The translations under genes were made by a program, and so were the position numbers. Shown in pieces: positions 7,440-15,445 of a stretch of 35,238 nucleotides of DNA (position 1 is the first letter of the stretch; each line of letters begins with the position of its first letter). A model generated the notes under the pieces. The model made no database searches and was not told where the DNA came from. It saw only the letters and a list, made by a program, of their open reading frames with translations. Source of the DNA: Bacteroidales bacterium (GTDB lineage Bacteria > Bacteroidota > Bacteroidia > Bacteroidales > UBA932). The stretch covers positions 1 through 35,238 of the forward strand of contig WRBG01000002.1 in the NCBI GenBank assembly GCA_009784635.1, given 5' to 3'.

Positions 7440-9636
7440 CGATGGAAAGTATCTTTTCCACATCCTCCCGCCATCCCTCATATTCGCTGTTCCGGTGGGC
7501 GTCCATTTTGCGCAACTCCTCTGTGGGATAGCCTAATTGGGCAAACATCGGAAATATTTTGTGGCAAACGGCTTGAGCTTGCGCAAAGTTGTTGTGGGCA
7601 ACCGCTTCCTTGAGTATAGAGAAGTTTTCTGTGGTGGAAACGCGAAAAAGCGACATGATTTCGTCCCGACTATCTCCCAAAAGTTCATCGCAAGGGCCGC
7701 CCTCGCCTGCCACTTCGCGTAAAGATTCTATGGTAAACGGTTTTGCCAAAAAGTGGGAAAACCCAAGCTCCGCCGCTTTTTGCGCAGAAAAGTCGGCGCG
7801 TCCCGTCATGACCGCCACGGGAACGGCCCCCGCCACTTGACGCAGTACATCCAATCCCGAAATATCGCCCATCTCCATGTCGGTAATAACAAAATTGTAG
7901 TCGTTTTCCACCACCTTGTGTCCCAACCTTAAAAGCATGTCGGATACTATTTTTACCACTACCGGATTGTCGTCATAAATCTTGATCCTTTTGGCTCCTT
8001 GAGGTACCTCGACCTGCGCATATTCGGCCGGAATAGCCACCGTAACAACAGTCCCCTCCCCCACTTGGGAACTGAGGGCGATGCTCCCCCCTAATAATTC
8101 TGTAATTCCATGAACTACAAACATTCCCAAGCCTGTTCCCTCTGCCGCCGAACTATTTTCCTCAATCCGGCTAAAGGGTTTAAAAAGTTGAGACTGCTTT
8201 TGGGGAGGAATGCCCATCCCCGTGTCTTCTACCTTGATATGGAGCCGGTTTTTGTCGAATGTGGCGTTGAATGTAACGGAGCCTGCTTGGGTATATTTAA
8301 TGGCGTTGGATACAAGGTTGATTACCATCTGCTTGAGCTTTACCCTGTCGGTGCGGATTCTTACATCGTCCGCCACAAACGAGAAGGCAAGCGATTTTTG
8401 ACTCGCCAATGGGAGGAACATATTGTGGATATCTTCAAATAAGTTCTTGATATTGAAGTCAGAATCACTTTTTAAAAGGGTGCCTCGTTCCAAGCTCGAA
8501 AACCCCAAAAGGTTCTCAAGCATCGCAAGGATATGTTCTGACGAATTTTGCATGGAGCGCACATTGGGGTCGCTCTCCATGAGCGCCAGATAGCCCATCA
8601 TGGATTGGAGCGGGGTTTTTACATCGTGCGATACGGCAAGGAGCAGCCGGTGGCGACTCTCCATAATCCGGCGGGTACACTCATGGGCGGCTTCTAAGGC
8701 AAGACGGGCTTCGCGTCCCTTATTTATATCTGTGATTATCAGAATAATAAAAACAAGAATGATGGCCAAGCCAAAAACGCCCCCAATGCTGGAATAGACA
8801 TAGTTGCGCCATATGGCCTCCTCGCCGGTATCAATCATCGTTAAGATGGAATGGAGCGTCTCTTTGTGAAACTCAAGAAGCAACGCAAAGATTTCCATAT
8901 TTATATCTCTGTTTGAGGAGATTAACTCTGCCACCCGCCTTTCTATCGTTCTCAAATTTTCTTCATAAATTCTTTGCGCTTGCTGTGCAAGACGTTCTTC
9001 TTGATACACCACGGTAAGGTTGTCTTGAACCGTTTTGACGGTATCGGCCCGCTGATTCACCACAATGGTAACTGCGTCTCTACTTGGATTGAACACCTCG
9101 CCCAAACGTCTGAGAAGTCCCTTTCTGGGCAATTCGCTCACTACCGTATCTTGGACGGCGCTAGAGGCATGTTGGATATTCTCGCTCGAATGTGGCGCAA
9201 TTTCCGGCTTCCGTTCAGCCGTTAATCCAATTCGTCCGCCATCGGTAAATTGCCGGTTTAACTCCGTAACATTCTGCATCTGTTCGTGGAGCAAAAATGC
9301 AATCCGCTGCAATTTCTCCTCCTCCGCGGGTTTGAACGCCGCAATGGTATCTATCAATTTCTCGATGGAGCCAACAGATAGGGTATAATCGTTCAGATAA
9401 TTTCCATTTCTTGTAGATATAAAGAGGCTTACCGACGATTGCGCATCGTTGACCGCAACCATCAAATCATTGACAGCCAATAAAAGCACCTGCTGGCTTT
9501 CTATCTCGAGGCGTTGAAAGGAAATATTTTTGCGAAGGGCGTTGAGATACAAGGTCATGGCAACCACCGCCAAAGCAACTATCAAATAGATAATCGCCGC
9601 TTTAAATCTAATTTTAAATTCAATACTCTTTCCCAT
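7432..9636 (-). CDS. Membrane hybrid sensor histidine kinase with receiver and HPt domains
   Basis: 734 residues. TM1 at 12-31, a long helical, probably periplasmic sensor region (33-282), TM2 at 283-302. HisKA with phospho-His337 (LLLAVSHDVKTPLQSMMGYL), HATPase with N-box Asn444 (LVSNAIKYT), DTGMG (471-475) and GTGLG (500-504). The C-terminal receiver has phospho-acceptor Asp586 (NFVITDMEMG) and Lys632 (FLAKPF), then an HPt domain with His692 (VCHKIFPMFAQLG). Phosphate could thus pass H-D-H to the adjacent sigma-54 regulator. The receiver is short: only about 30 residues separate the acidic pair (IYDDN) from Asp586, where about 45 are usual, so beta2/alpha2 appears shortened. The gene is convergent with the regulator, overlapping 8 bases. 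The ligand is unknown. Confidence 0.92.
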   Translation of the reverse strand: MGKSIEFKIRFKAAIIYLIVALAVVAMTLYLNALRKNISFQRLEIESQQVLLLAVNDLMVAVNDAQSSVSLFISTRNGNYLNDYTLSVGSIEKLIDTIAAFKPAEEEKLQRIAFLLHEQMQNVTELNRQFTDGGRIGLTAERKPEIAPHSSENIQHASSAVQDTVVSELPRKGLLRRLGEVFNPSRDAVTIVVNQRADTVKTVQDNLTVVYQEERLAQQAQRIYEENLRTIERRVAELISSNRDINMEIFALLLEFHKETLHSILTMIDTGEEAIWRNYVYSSIGGVFGLAIILVFIILIITDINKGREARLALEAAHECTRRIMESRHRLLLAVSHDVKTPLQSMMGYLALMESDPNVRSMQNSSEHILAMLENLLGFSSLERGTLLKSDSDFNIKNLFEDIHNMFLPLASQKSLAFSFVADDVRIRTDRVKLKQMVINLVSNAIKYTQAGSVTFNATFDKNRLHIKVEDTGMGIPPQKQSQLFKPFSRIEENSSAAEGTGLGMFVVHGITELLGGSIALSSQVGEGTVVTVAIPAEYAQVEVPQGAKRIKIYDDNPVVVKIVSDMLLRLGHKVVENDYNFVITDMEMGDISGLDVLRQVAGAVPVAVMTGRADFSAQKAAELGFSHFLAKPFTIESLREVAGEGGPCDELLGDSRDEIMSLFRVSTTENFSILKEAVAHNNFAQAQAVCHKIFPMFAQLGYPTEELRKMDAHRNSEYEGWREDVEKILSIVI

Positions 9637-9640
9637 GCTA

Positions 9641-9648
9641 CAAATATA
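9641..9648 (-). promoter_or_regulatory. -7 element abutting the hybrid-kinase start
   Basis: TATATTTG on the minus strand, four bases from the ATG at 9636. It is the same box, at the same distance, as at the sigma-54 regulator gene. No convincing -33 TTTG. Confidence 0.45.
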
Positions 9649-9769
9649 GCAATAAATTATTTAAAGCGGGGAAATTTACGCAATATTCCACACATTTCTA
9701 CACTTGTCAAAACAAACGGAAATTACATAATTATTTAATATACAGCATATTTTTATGAAATCGAAAAAG

Positions 9770-9785
9770 TGGCACAGTCGTTGCG
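9770..9785 (+). promoter_or_regulatory. Sigma-54 (-24/-12) promoter
   Basis: TGGCAC (9770-9775), five bases, TTGC (9781-9784). The GG and GC are spaced exactly as in the sigma-54 consensus TGGCACGNNNNTTGCW; the G after CAC and the W after TTGC are not matched. Placing C9784 at -12 gives +1 near 9796. The 290-base gap holding it lies between the hybrid-kinase gene and rsfS. A sigma-54 activator is encoded 2.3 kb away. It reads into a non-coding stretch ending in a hairpin (9858-9885). Confidence 0.75.
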
Positions 9786-9795
9786 TATTTACTTG

Positions 9796-9893
9796 AAAGA
9801 GTAATAAACCTAAATTTGAAAAAATAAACCTAAGTCGTTTTGTTGGATTTAAGCGCAGGGGTCGTTCGCAAAAAAGGGCGACCCCTTATTTAT
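9796..9893 (+). ncRNA. Candidate sigma-54-dependent small RNA (about 95-98 nt)
   Basis: Predicted from a sigma-54 promoter at 9770-9784 to a hairpin with a T-rich tail. The hairpin is GGGGTCG (9858-9864) / CGACCCC (9879-9885), a perfect 7-bp stem with a 14-nt loop followed by TTATTTATT. There is no ATG in the interval and no coding-like frame. Its unpaired 5' half carries an 11-mer twice, AATAAACCTAA at 9803-9813 and 9823-9833 (20-base period), which could be duplicated seed sequences for base-pairing. The alternative is a 5' leader of rsfS with readthrough, but rsfS has its own -7 box at 9908-9915. The U-tract is interrupted, so termination is uncertain. No known RNA family is recognised. 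Confidence 0.5.
9858..9890 (+). terminator. Rho-independent-like terminator before rsfS
   Basis: GGGGTCG / CGACCCC 7-bp perfect stem (9858-9864 with 9879-9885), 14-nt loop, then TTATT. No plus-strand gene ends upstream of it in this gap, so it most likely ends a non-coding transcript. Confidence 0.5.
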
Positions 9894-9907
9894 TGACGGA
9901 TTTCATG

Positions 9908-9915
9908 TATATTTG
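9908..9915 (+). promoter_or_regulatory. -7 element of the rsfS-ftsH-cdsA-psd operon
   Basis: TATATTTG fits TAnnTTTG, 14 bases before the ATG at 9930. The -33 box is weak. It lies downstream of the hairpin at 9858-9885, so the operon can be transcribed independently of the sigma-54 promoter. Confidence 0.5.
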
Positions 9916-9929
9916 CAGGCCATTTACAT

Positions 9930-10322
9930 ATGCTTATGACAAAACAAGAACACATTGCTGTCCAACAGCCGGCGCCTACTCATGATGAACTTAGAGTCAT
10001 TGCAGAAGCCATGCTCGACAAAAAGGCCCAACAGGTCTGCTCTTTGGACCTGCGTAAACCCGGAGCTTCTATCTGCGACTATTTTGTAATCTGTAACGCC
10101 GATTCCGGTACTCAAGTGGCGGCTATTGCCGAACACATAGAAGATAAGATGTACGCCCAATGCCGCCGTAGTCCCCGCCGCAGCCAAGGCAAGGAAAACG
10201 CTTTTTGGATTATTATGGACTACGGAGATATTGTGGTTCACATCTTTCAAACGACTTACCGGTTGTTTTACCGCTTAGAAGAACTCTGGGCCGATGCAGA
10301 AGTCAAACACTATACCGAATAA
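9930..10322 (+). CDS. rsfS: Ribosomal silencing factor RsfS (Iojap/YbeB family)
   Basis: 130 residues, slightly longer than the usual 105-120 because of an N-terminal extension. The family core is clear: KKAQQVCSLDLRK, CDYFVICNADSGTQVAAIAEHIE, then ENAFWIIMDYGDIVVHIFQ and YRLEELWADAE. RsfS binds uL14 of the large ribosomal subunit and blocks subunit joining when nutrients are scarce. It is the first gene of a tight operon: ftsH starts 3 bases after its stop. Two in-frame ATGs lie at the start (9930, 9936); either could be used. Confidence 0.95.
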   Translation: MLMTKQEHIAVQQPAPTHDELRVIAEAMLDKKAQQVCSLDLRKPGASICDYFVICNADSGTQVAAIAEHIEDKMYAQCRRSPRRSQGKENAFWIIMDYGDIVVHIFQTTYRLFYRLEELWADAEVKHYTE

Positions 10323-10324
10323 TT

Positions 10325-12247
10325 ATGCCCAAACAAAATACCCCCCCTCCAAAGCCGACCAAAACTAATATACCCAAGCCCAATTATATGTGGATATATG
10401 CGGGTCTGCTTGCCATGTTGTTCTATATTTGGTTTAGCCATGACAGCAGTTCGCCGGTAAAAACCGAATGGTTAGTAGTAAAAGAGGTGATGATTCCCTT
10501 GGGAGATGTGGAAAAAGTAGTCTACATCAGCAATATAGGACAAGCTAATATCTACTTGAAGAAAGACAGGTTAGACAAATACGAGGAAGACAATATCCCC
10601 CAAAAGCCGCCCCATTTTTATTTTATTGTTCCGGGAAACTCGGATTTGGAAACCAAATTGGAAGAAGCGAGGGAACAGCTTGAACCGGACCTGCGGTTTG
10701 GGATAGAAGTGGATAAACAAAACAACTTTTTCAGTAATTTGCTCGACTGGTTGTTGTTGCCTATCTTGTTGATTGCGGTTTGGATTTTTATGTTCCGCCG
10801 TATGTCTCGGAGTATGGGCGGCGCGGGAGGCATGGGCGGAGGCATCTTCAGCGTAGGCAGGTCGCAGGCCAAACTGTTTGACAGAGACAATACCGGAAAG
10901 GTAAACTTTAAGGATGTGGCCGGATTGGAAGAAGCCAAGATAGAGGTGATGGAAATCGTAGACTTTCTCAAAAATCCCCAAAAATATACCAGTTTGGGCG
11001 GGAAAATCCCCAAAGGAGCCTTGTTGGTAGGCCCTCCGGGGACAGGCAAAACCTTGTTGGCAAAAGCCGTAGCGGGAGAAGCCAATGTTCCGTTCTTTTC
11101 CATTTCGGGCTCTGACTTTGTAGAGATGTTTGTGGGCGTGGGCGCTTCGCGGGTGAGAGACCTGTTTCGTCAAGCCAAAGAAAAAGCCCCCTGTATTGTG
11201 TTTATCGATGAAATTGACGCGGTAGGACGGGCACGCAGCAAAAACGCCGGGTTTACCTCAAACGATGAAAGGGAAAATACATTAAATCAATTGCTTACAG
11301 AAATGGATGGCTTTGGTTCCAACAGTGGAGTCATTATTTTAGCCGCCACCAACCGCGCCGATATTTTGGACAAGGCCCTCATGCGGGCGGGCCGCTTCGA
11401 CCGCCAAATCCACGTAGACTTGCCCGAACTCAAGGAACGGTTAGAAATATTTAAGGTACACCTGCGGGGACTCAAATTAATGGATGGTTTTGACATTGAG
11501 TTTTTGTCTAAGCAAACGCCGGGGTTTTCGGGGGCCGATATTGCCAACGTGTGCAACGAGGCCGCCTTGATTGCCGCCCGCAATGGCAAAAATTCGATTG
11601 AAAAACAAGACTTTTTAGACGCCATTGACCGGATTGTGGGGGGATTGGAACGGCGCAGCAAAATCATCAGTCCACAGGAAAAACGGACGATTGCTTTTCA
11701 CGAAAGCGGCCACGCCACCGTGAGTTGGATGCTTGAGAACGCCAATCCCCTGCTCAAAGTAACGATTATTCCAAGAGGCAGGTCCTTGGGCGCCGCTTGG
11801 TATCTGCCCGAAGAGCGACAGATTACCACTATGGAACAAATGCTCGACGAGATGGCTGCCGTCTTGGGCGGACGGGCGGCAGAAGAATTGGAAATCGGAA
11901 AAATCTCTACCGGAGCCATGAACGACTTAGAGAAAGTAACCAAACAGGCTTATGCCATGGTTGCCTATTTAGGTATGAGTAAAGAAATCGGCAACCTCTG
12001 CTTTTTTGATTCCTCGGAGGGGGCCGGTTATAACCTTACCAAGCCTTACAGCGAAAAAACGGCCGAACTCTTAGACGCCGAGGTCAAGAAATTGATTGAA
12101 GATTCCTACGCCCGTGCCCTCAATGTATTGAAAGAAAATCGGGAAGGCTTGGTTAAGTTGGCAGAATTGCTGTTGGAACGCGAGGTGATTTTTGCGGAAG
12201 ACCTCGAACATATTTTTGGCAAACGCAAAACATCGGCTCATGCTTAA
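10325..12247 (+). CDS. ftsH: ATP-dependent zinc metalloprotease FtsH
   Basis: 640 residues from the ATG at 10325; the frame is open further upstream, but that part lies inside rsfS and is not FtsH-like. TM1 at 21-38 and TM2 at 140-157 flank a periplasmic domain. AAA+ domain: Walker A GPPGTGKT (236-243), Walker B IVFIDEID (291-298), pore motif FVEMFVGVGA, second region of homology with ALMRAGRFDR (351-360). Zinc protease motif HESGH (459-463), with third ligand Asp534 (TGAMNDLEKVT). It degrades membrane and short-lived cytosolic proteins at the inner membrane. It is translationally close to rsfS (2-base gap) and overlaps cdsA by 8 bases. Confidence 0.98.
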   Translation: MPKQNTPPPKPTKTNIPKPNYMWIYAGLLAMLFYIWFSHDSSSPVKTEWLVVKEVMIPLGDVEKVVYISNIGQANIYLKKDRLDKYEEDNIPQKPPHFYFIVPGNSDLETKLEEAREQLEPDLRFGIEVDKQNNFFSNLLDWLLLPILLIAVWIFMFRRMSRSMGGAGGMGGGIFSVGRSQAKLFDRDNTGKVNFKDVAGLEEAKIEVMEIVDFLKNPQKYTSLGGKIPKGALLVGPPGTGKTLLAKAVAGEANVPFFSISGSDFVEMFVGVGASRVRDLFRQAKEKAPCIVFIDEIDAVGRARSKNAGFTSNDERENTLNQLLTEMDGFGSNSGVIILAATNRADILDKALMRAGRFDRQIHVDLPELKERLEIFKVHLRGLKLMDGFDIEFLSKQTPGFSGADIANVCNEAALIAARNGKNSIEKQDFLDAIDRIVGGLERRSKIISPQEKRTIAFHESGHATVSWMLENANPLLKVTIIPRGRSLGAAWYLPEERQITTMEQMLDEMAAVLGGRAAEELEIGKISTGAMNDLEKVTKQAYAMVAYLGMSKEIGNLCFFDSSEGAGYNLTKPYSEKTAELLDAEVKKLIEDSYARALNVLKENREGLVKLAELLLEREVIFAEDLEHIFGKRKTSAHA

Positions 12248-13070
12248 AACCCTTATCATACGTAGTCTGAGTGGATTGATATTCATGGCCGTCATGATAA
12301 CGGGACTGTTGCTGCATCCCACGCCCTACGTCCTGCTCATGATGCTGGTTACGGGTATCATGACCATGGAATACTTTCGCATGACATTGGGCAAACAACA
12401 TGCTTTTGCCCAATTTGCCGTCATTTTGGGAGGCTGGATGCTTTTTGCCCTCTTTTACTTATCAATGCGTTACCATATTCCGGCTGCATGGTTCCTCTTG
12501 CTGGTCTTGCCGCTCTCTACCGTATGGATTAGCCTGCTCTATCAAAAAAACGAGCAAGCCTACCAATCAGCTCCTTGGCTCTTTATCCCCTTGATTTACA
12601 TCGCGCTCCCATTTGCGCTAACCAATATCCTCGTATTTAATCAAATGGGTATCTTCTCCGGAAAGTTGTTGCTGGCTTTGTTTATCCTGCTTTGGGTCTC
12701 CGATGTGGGGGCTTATGTTTTTGGTATGGGTTTTGGGCAAAAGAACGGGCATAAGCTGTTTCCCCGCCTTTCTCCCAAAAAATCGTGGGAGGGTTTCTTT
12801 GGAGGCCTTGTCACCGCCCTTATCGCCGGCTACATCCTGCATCTTGTCCATTGGTTGCCTTATCATTGGATACACTGCCTTGTTTTGTCCTTGCTGCTGC
12901 ATGTTTGTGGGGTATGGGGCGACTTGGCTGAATCTCAACTCAAACGCTATTTTGGCCAAAAAGACTCGGGAAAAATCATGCCCGGCCACGGCGGCCTGTT
13001 AGACCGTTTTGACGGCGCGTTGCTCGCTTTTCCCGTTGCCATTGCCTACCTTAAACTTCTATCTATTTAA
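12240..13070 (+). CDS. cdsA: Phosphatidate cytidylyltransferase CdsA
   Basis: 276 residues from the ATG at 12240, which overlaps the ftsH stop by 8 bases; an upstream ATG (12192) lies inside ftsH and adds a non-family extension. It is a polytopic inner-membrane protein that makes CDP-diacylglycerol from CTP and phosphatidate. The C-terminal signature is intact: ESQLKRYFGQKDSGK then MPGHGGLLDRFDG (about 231-259), with the upstream SPKKSWEGFFGG and Asp155 (WVSDVGAYVFGMGFG). The following psd gene uses the same phospholipid pathway. Confidence 0.96.
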   Translation: MLKTLIIRSLSGLIFMAVMITGLLLHPTPYVLLMMLVTGIMTMEYFRMTLGKQHAFAQFAVILGGWMLFALFYLSMRYHIPAAWFLLLVLPLSTVWISLLYQKNEQAYQSAPWLFIPLIYIALPFALTNILVFNQMGIFSGKLLLALFILLWVSDVGAYVFGMGFGQKNGHKLFPRLSPKKSWEGFFGGLVTALIAGYILHLVHWLPYHWIHCLVLSLLLHVCGVWGDLAESQLKRYFGQKDSGKIMPGHGGLLDRFDGALLAFPVAIAYLKLLSI

Positions 13071-13076
13071 AAAACA

Positions 13077-13736
13077 ATGACTATACATAAAGAAGGATAC
13101 AAAATAGTGGCCATCGGTTTTACCGGATTGATTATTGCCGGATTGATGGTCTATTGGTTTCTCCATGCCGATTACCGGATTAGCTGGCCCCTTTATATGC
13201 TGCTGATGGGCATCGGCCTTTTTTTATTATTCTTTTTTCGCAAACCGAATCGCGCTTTTCATGTTGACCCAAAGGCAATCATCTCCCCTGCTGACGGCAA
13301 AATAGTCATCATTGAAAAAGTAGTCGAACAAGAATACCTCAAGGAGCACCGGATACAGGTCTCCGTTTTTATGTCGGTTTTTAACGTCCACGTAAATTGG
13401 TTTCCGGTCAGCGGCAGGATAGAATACGCCCGGCACCACAACGGCCATTTTCATGTGGCTTGGCATCCCAAATCCTCGGAACAAAACGAACGCACTACCG
13501 TAGTTATCAATCAAGGCGGCAAAAAAATACTCTTTAGGCAAATTGCCGGACTCATCGCCCGCCGGATTGTGAGTTACGCCAAGGTAGGCAAGGAAGTACC
13601 CCAATGCGGTCAAGCCGGATTTATCAAATTTGGCTCGCGGGTAGACCTGCTCCTGCCCTTAAACAGCAAAATCGCGGTAAAAAAGGGACAAAAGGTCAAA
13701 GGCGGCCAAACCGTCATTGCCTACTTAGCCGACTAA
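13077..13736 (+). CDS. psd: Phosphatidylserine decarboxylase (short, archaeal-type proenzyme)
   Basis: 219 residues. It converts phosphatidylserine to phosphatidylethanolamine. Two N-terminal membrane segments (about 11-30 and 36-54) are followed by PADGK (71-75), FMSVFNVHVNWFPVSG (98-113), HNERTT-like ENERTTVV at 136-143 (here QNERTTVV) and the self-cleavage region KFGSRVDLLLP with Ser187, which becomes the pyruvoyl group. It starts 6 bases after cdsA. The last four codons and stop (LAD-stop region, 13725-13736) lie inside a 23-bp direct repeat found again at the end of pyrF. No pssA is visible in the window. Confidence 0.95.
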   Translation: MTIHKEGYKIVAIGFTGLIIAGLMVYWFLHADYRISWPLYMLLMGIGLFLLFFFRKPNRAFHVDPKAIISPADGKIVIIEKVVEQEYLKEHRIQVSVFMSVFNVHVNWFPVSGRIEYARHHNGHFHVAWHPKSSEQNERTTVVINQGGKKILFRQIAGLIARRIVSYAKVGKEVPQCGQAGFIKFGSRVDLLLPLNSKIAVKKGQKVKGGQTVIAYLAD

Positions 13737-13747
13737 GGATTGGGGAA
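13725..13747 (+). repeat. 23-bp direct repeat, left copy
   Basis: Perfect 23-bp match to 16828-16850 in the same orientation; it begins TTAGCCGACTAA and ends TTGGGGAA. It contains the psd stop codon (TAA 13734-13736). The two copies bound the 3.1-kb accessory block. A weaker match continues to the left (TGCC, three differing bases, then the repeat). Confidence 0.95.
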
Positions 13748-13758
13748 CGATTGCCGTT

Positions 13759-15063
13759 TTACTTTATCTCTTCAAAGACTACTCGGTGCTTACTGAGTTT
13801 TCTGCCATCAATGACGGTATCAGCCGTAACTACTTTCATGGTATACTTAGTAGTGTCATAGTTAAACTGTAGGTTGCCATCATCGCCCCTTTGAACATCC
13901 ACATCATCGGGAAATGATTTAAGAAAATTTTGCTCTTTAATCAGTTGTTCATTAATCCACTGTTCATTATTCAATAGATTACCTGTTACATCCTGCTTTC
14001 CTTGTGTTCCGCCCACTTGATTTTTTCCTACTGCTTTTTCTAATTCAAATAAGACCAAAGTTATATCCAAATCCGGAGTAGTCGCAATAGCCCACATTGT
14101 ACTATCATCGTCCGAAACACACAAGTAGCTGCATGGTATATCTAATGCATATTCTTTTACAAGAACGCCATTCCAGTCAAAAATGCGCAATATCTTGCCC
14201 TCAAAATTAGGGGTTATACCCTGTTCAAGAAATGTTTTGCCACTAAATATTGCATATACAAAGTTATCAGTGGCATAGGTCGCAATATATCCACGCTTTC
14301 CGTTTGCATTGTACGCCACGCCTCCATCGGATACTTCTTTGTACGAGGGATACTCATTTTCAATTTTAGCAATCGGTTTAATATTATTGTGTTCAATTTC
14401 ATAAAAATGAATGATTTCTCCTTGATAAGAAGAATAAACAAACTTGTTTTTTGACGGATTTGCAGCAAGCGTGCCTTGATATGCACTTGACCTAATTGCC
14501 AATTGGCGTTCACTGTTATCTTGATACGGGTATTCAAAAAAAGTATTAACCGGCGTGCCGGTTGAATCCGCTAATAAAAACATTCCTTCATCAAATGAAA
14601 GTCCAATATATTGATTGAATGATGTTTTAATTATTCGGGAGAGGCGCCCTTGAATTTTTATTGCCTTATCTATGGCTACTCCTTCATGCTCATTGGGAAT
14701 CCTAAATTCGTAATAAGTAGTTGACATCATATCCCATACTCCAACAGTTTGATTATTGAGGTATTGAATAGAATAGGGCATCAAAAATTCATTCGGCCCA
14801 CGTCCTTTGTTTCCAAAATGAAACAAAGTTTGCGATGACTCGGTTTGTTTTAAACAAAAGAAAGGTTGCATAGATGGGGCGTATTCTATCCCCACGATAT
14901 TGTCTTGAGAAAATGCAAGAAAGCCTCCAATACCAATGAAATGCTCACTCATGTCAATCGTTTGATGATTGAGTATGAGCATGGGGTCTGTCTGTTCATT
15001 ATTTGAACAGCTGCACAAAAAAAGGAAGCAAATAATCTGAATAAAAAATAATCTGTACTTCAT
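13759..15063 (-). CDS. BF3164-type / six-bladed beta-propeller lipoprotein
   Basis: 434 residues from the ATG at 15063. That start gives a proper lipoprotein signal (MKYRLFFIQIICFLFLCSC, lipid Cys19); the frame is open further upstream to 15117 but the extra residues are not signal-like. The body shows repeated propeller blades and the phrase HFGNKGRGPNEFLMPYS, typical of the Bacteroidota BF3164/TolB-like family. The C-terminus (from about 350) carries a polar Gln/Asn-rich linker and a small additional segment (SFPDDVDVQRGDDGNLQF). It is probably outer-membrane or surface exposed; the function is unknown. It is the last gene of the block, downstream of the NVEALA peptide and the DUF1573 protein, which commonly co-occur. 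Confidence 0.8.
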   Translation of the reverse strand: MKYRLFFIQIICFLFLCSCSNNEQTDPMLILNHQTIDMSEHFIGIGGFLAFSQDNIVGIEYAPSMQPFFCLKQTESSQTLFHFGNKGRGPNEFLMPYSIQYLNNQTVGVWDMMSTTYYEFRIPNEHEGVAIDKAIKIQGRLSRIIKTSFNQYIGLSFDEGMFLLADSTGTPVNTFFEYPYQDNSERQLAIRSSAYQGTLAANPSKNKFVYSSYQGEIIHFYEIEHNNIKPIAKIENEYPSYKEVSDGGVAYNANGKRGYIATYATDNFVYAIFSGKTFLEQGITPNFEGKILRIFDWNGVLVKEYALDIPCSYLCVSDDDSTMWAIATTPDLDITLVLFELEKAVGKNQVGGTQGKQDVTGNLLNNEQWINEQLIKEQNFLKSFPDDVDVQRGDDGNLQFNYDTTKYTMKVVTADTVIDGRKLSKHRVVFEEIK

Positions 15064-15148
15064 GGGTATGGTGTTTTGGTCTATCATAATAGGTTGTATG
15101 ACGAATGACTTCGCCATACAACCTTTCTAACCAGTTAGTAGTATCGGT

Positions 15149-15397
15149 TTAGATATAAACCCGATAACCCGTATCAAATATGGGACCAAATTGAACACAA
15201 ATTACTGGCATGGGATAAAAAGTACAGTAAAACCACCCATCGCTATCATCGTCATTGTCATTAGGGTCATCAGCCAATGCTTCTATATTTGCCAGCATTG
15301 CATCCGAAAACTTATCCGATGAGTTAAGTCCTACATTAAATGCAGCTACGGCTGCAATTACTAAAGCGGCGATTCCGCCTAAGATTTTCTTTTTCAT
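15149..15397 (-). CDS. NVEALA-family small exported peptide
   Basis: 82 residues. Signal-like N-terminus (KKKILGGIAALVIAAVAAFNV) followed by the family motif, here ANIEALA (36-42) instead of NVEALA. After it comes an acidic run (DDPNDNDDDSDG, 43-54) and a short C-terminal segment with two cysteines (58 and 67). NVEALA peptides are a Bacteroidota-specific family, usually next to beta-propeller lipoproteins, and are thought to be exported and possibly processed at the motif; no function is established. Here it lies between the beta-propeller (85 bases downstream) and the DUF1573 lipoprotein (48 bases upstream), in one presumed transcript. Confidence 0.85.
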   Translation of the reverse strand: MKKKILGGIAALVIAAVAAFNVGLNSSDKFSDAMLANIEALADDPNDNDDDSDGWFYCTFYPMPVICVQFGPIFDTGYRVYI

Positions 15398-15445
15398 AAT
15401 ATTGTGATTTATAGTTTATTTAAAAATATTGTTTTTATAAGTTTT

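Noticed and set aside
9637..9769. Search for an activator binding site shared by the two sigma-54 promoters
   Set aside because: Only a hexamer, TTGTCA, occurs upstream of both (9704-9709 and, on the minus strand, 16798-16793), at different distances and without a palindrome; too weak to call.
10571..11173. 200-residue open frame on the minus strand
   Set aside because: Shadow of ftsH; the sense frame carries all FtsH motifs.
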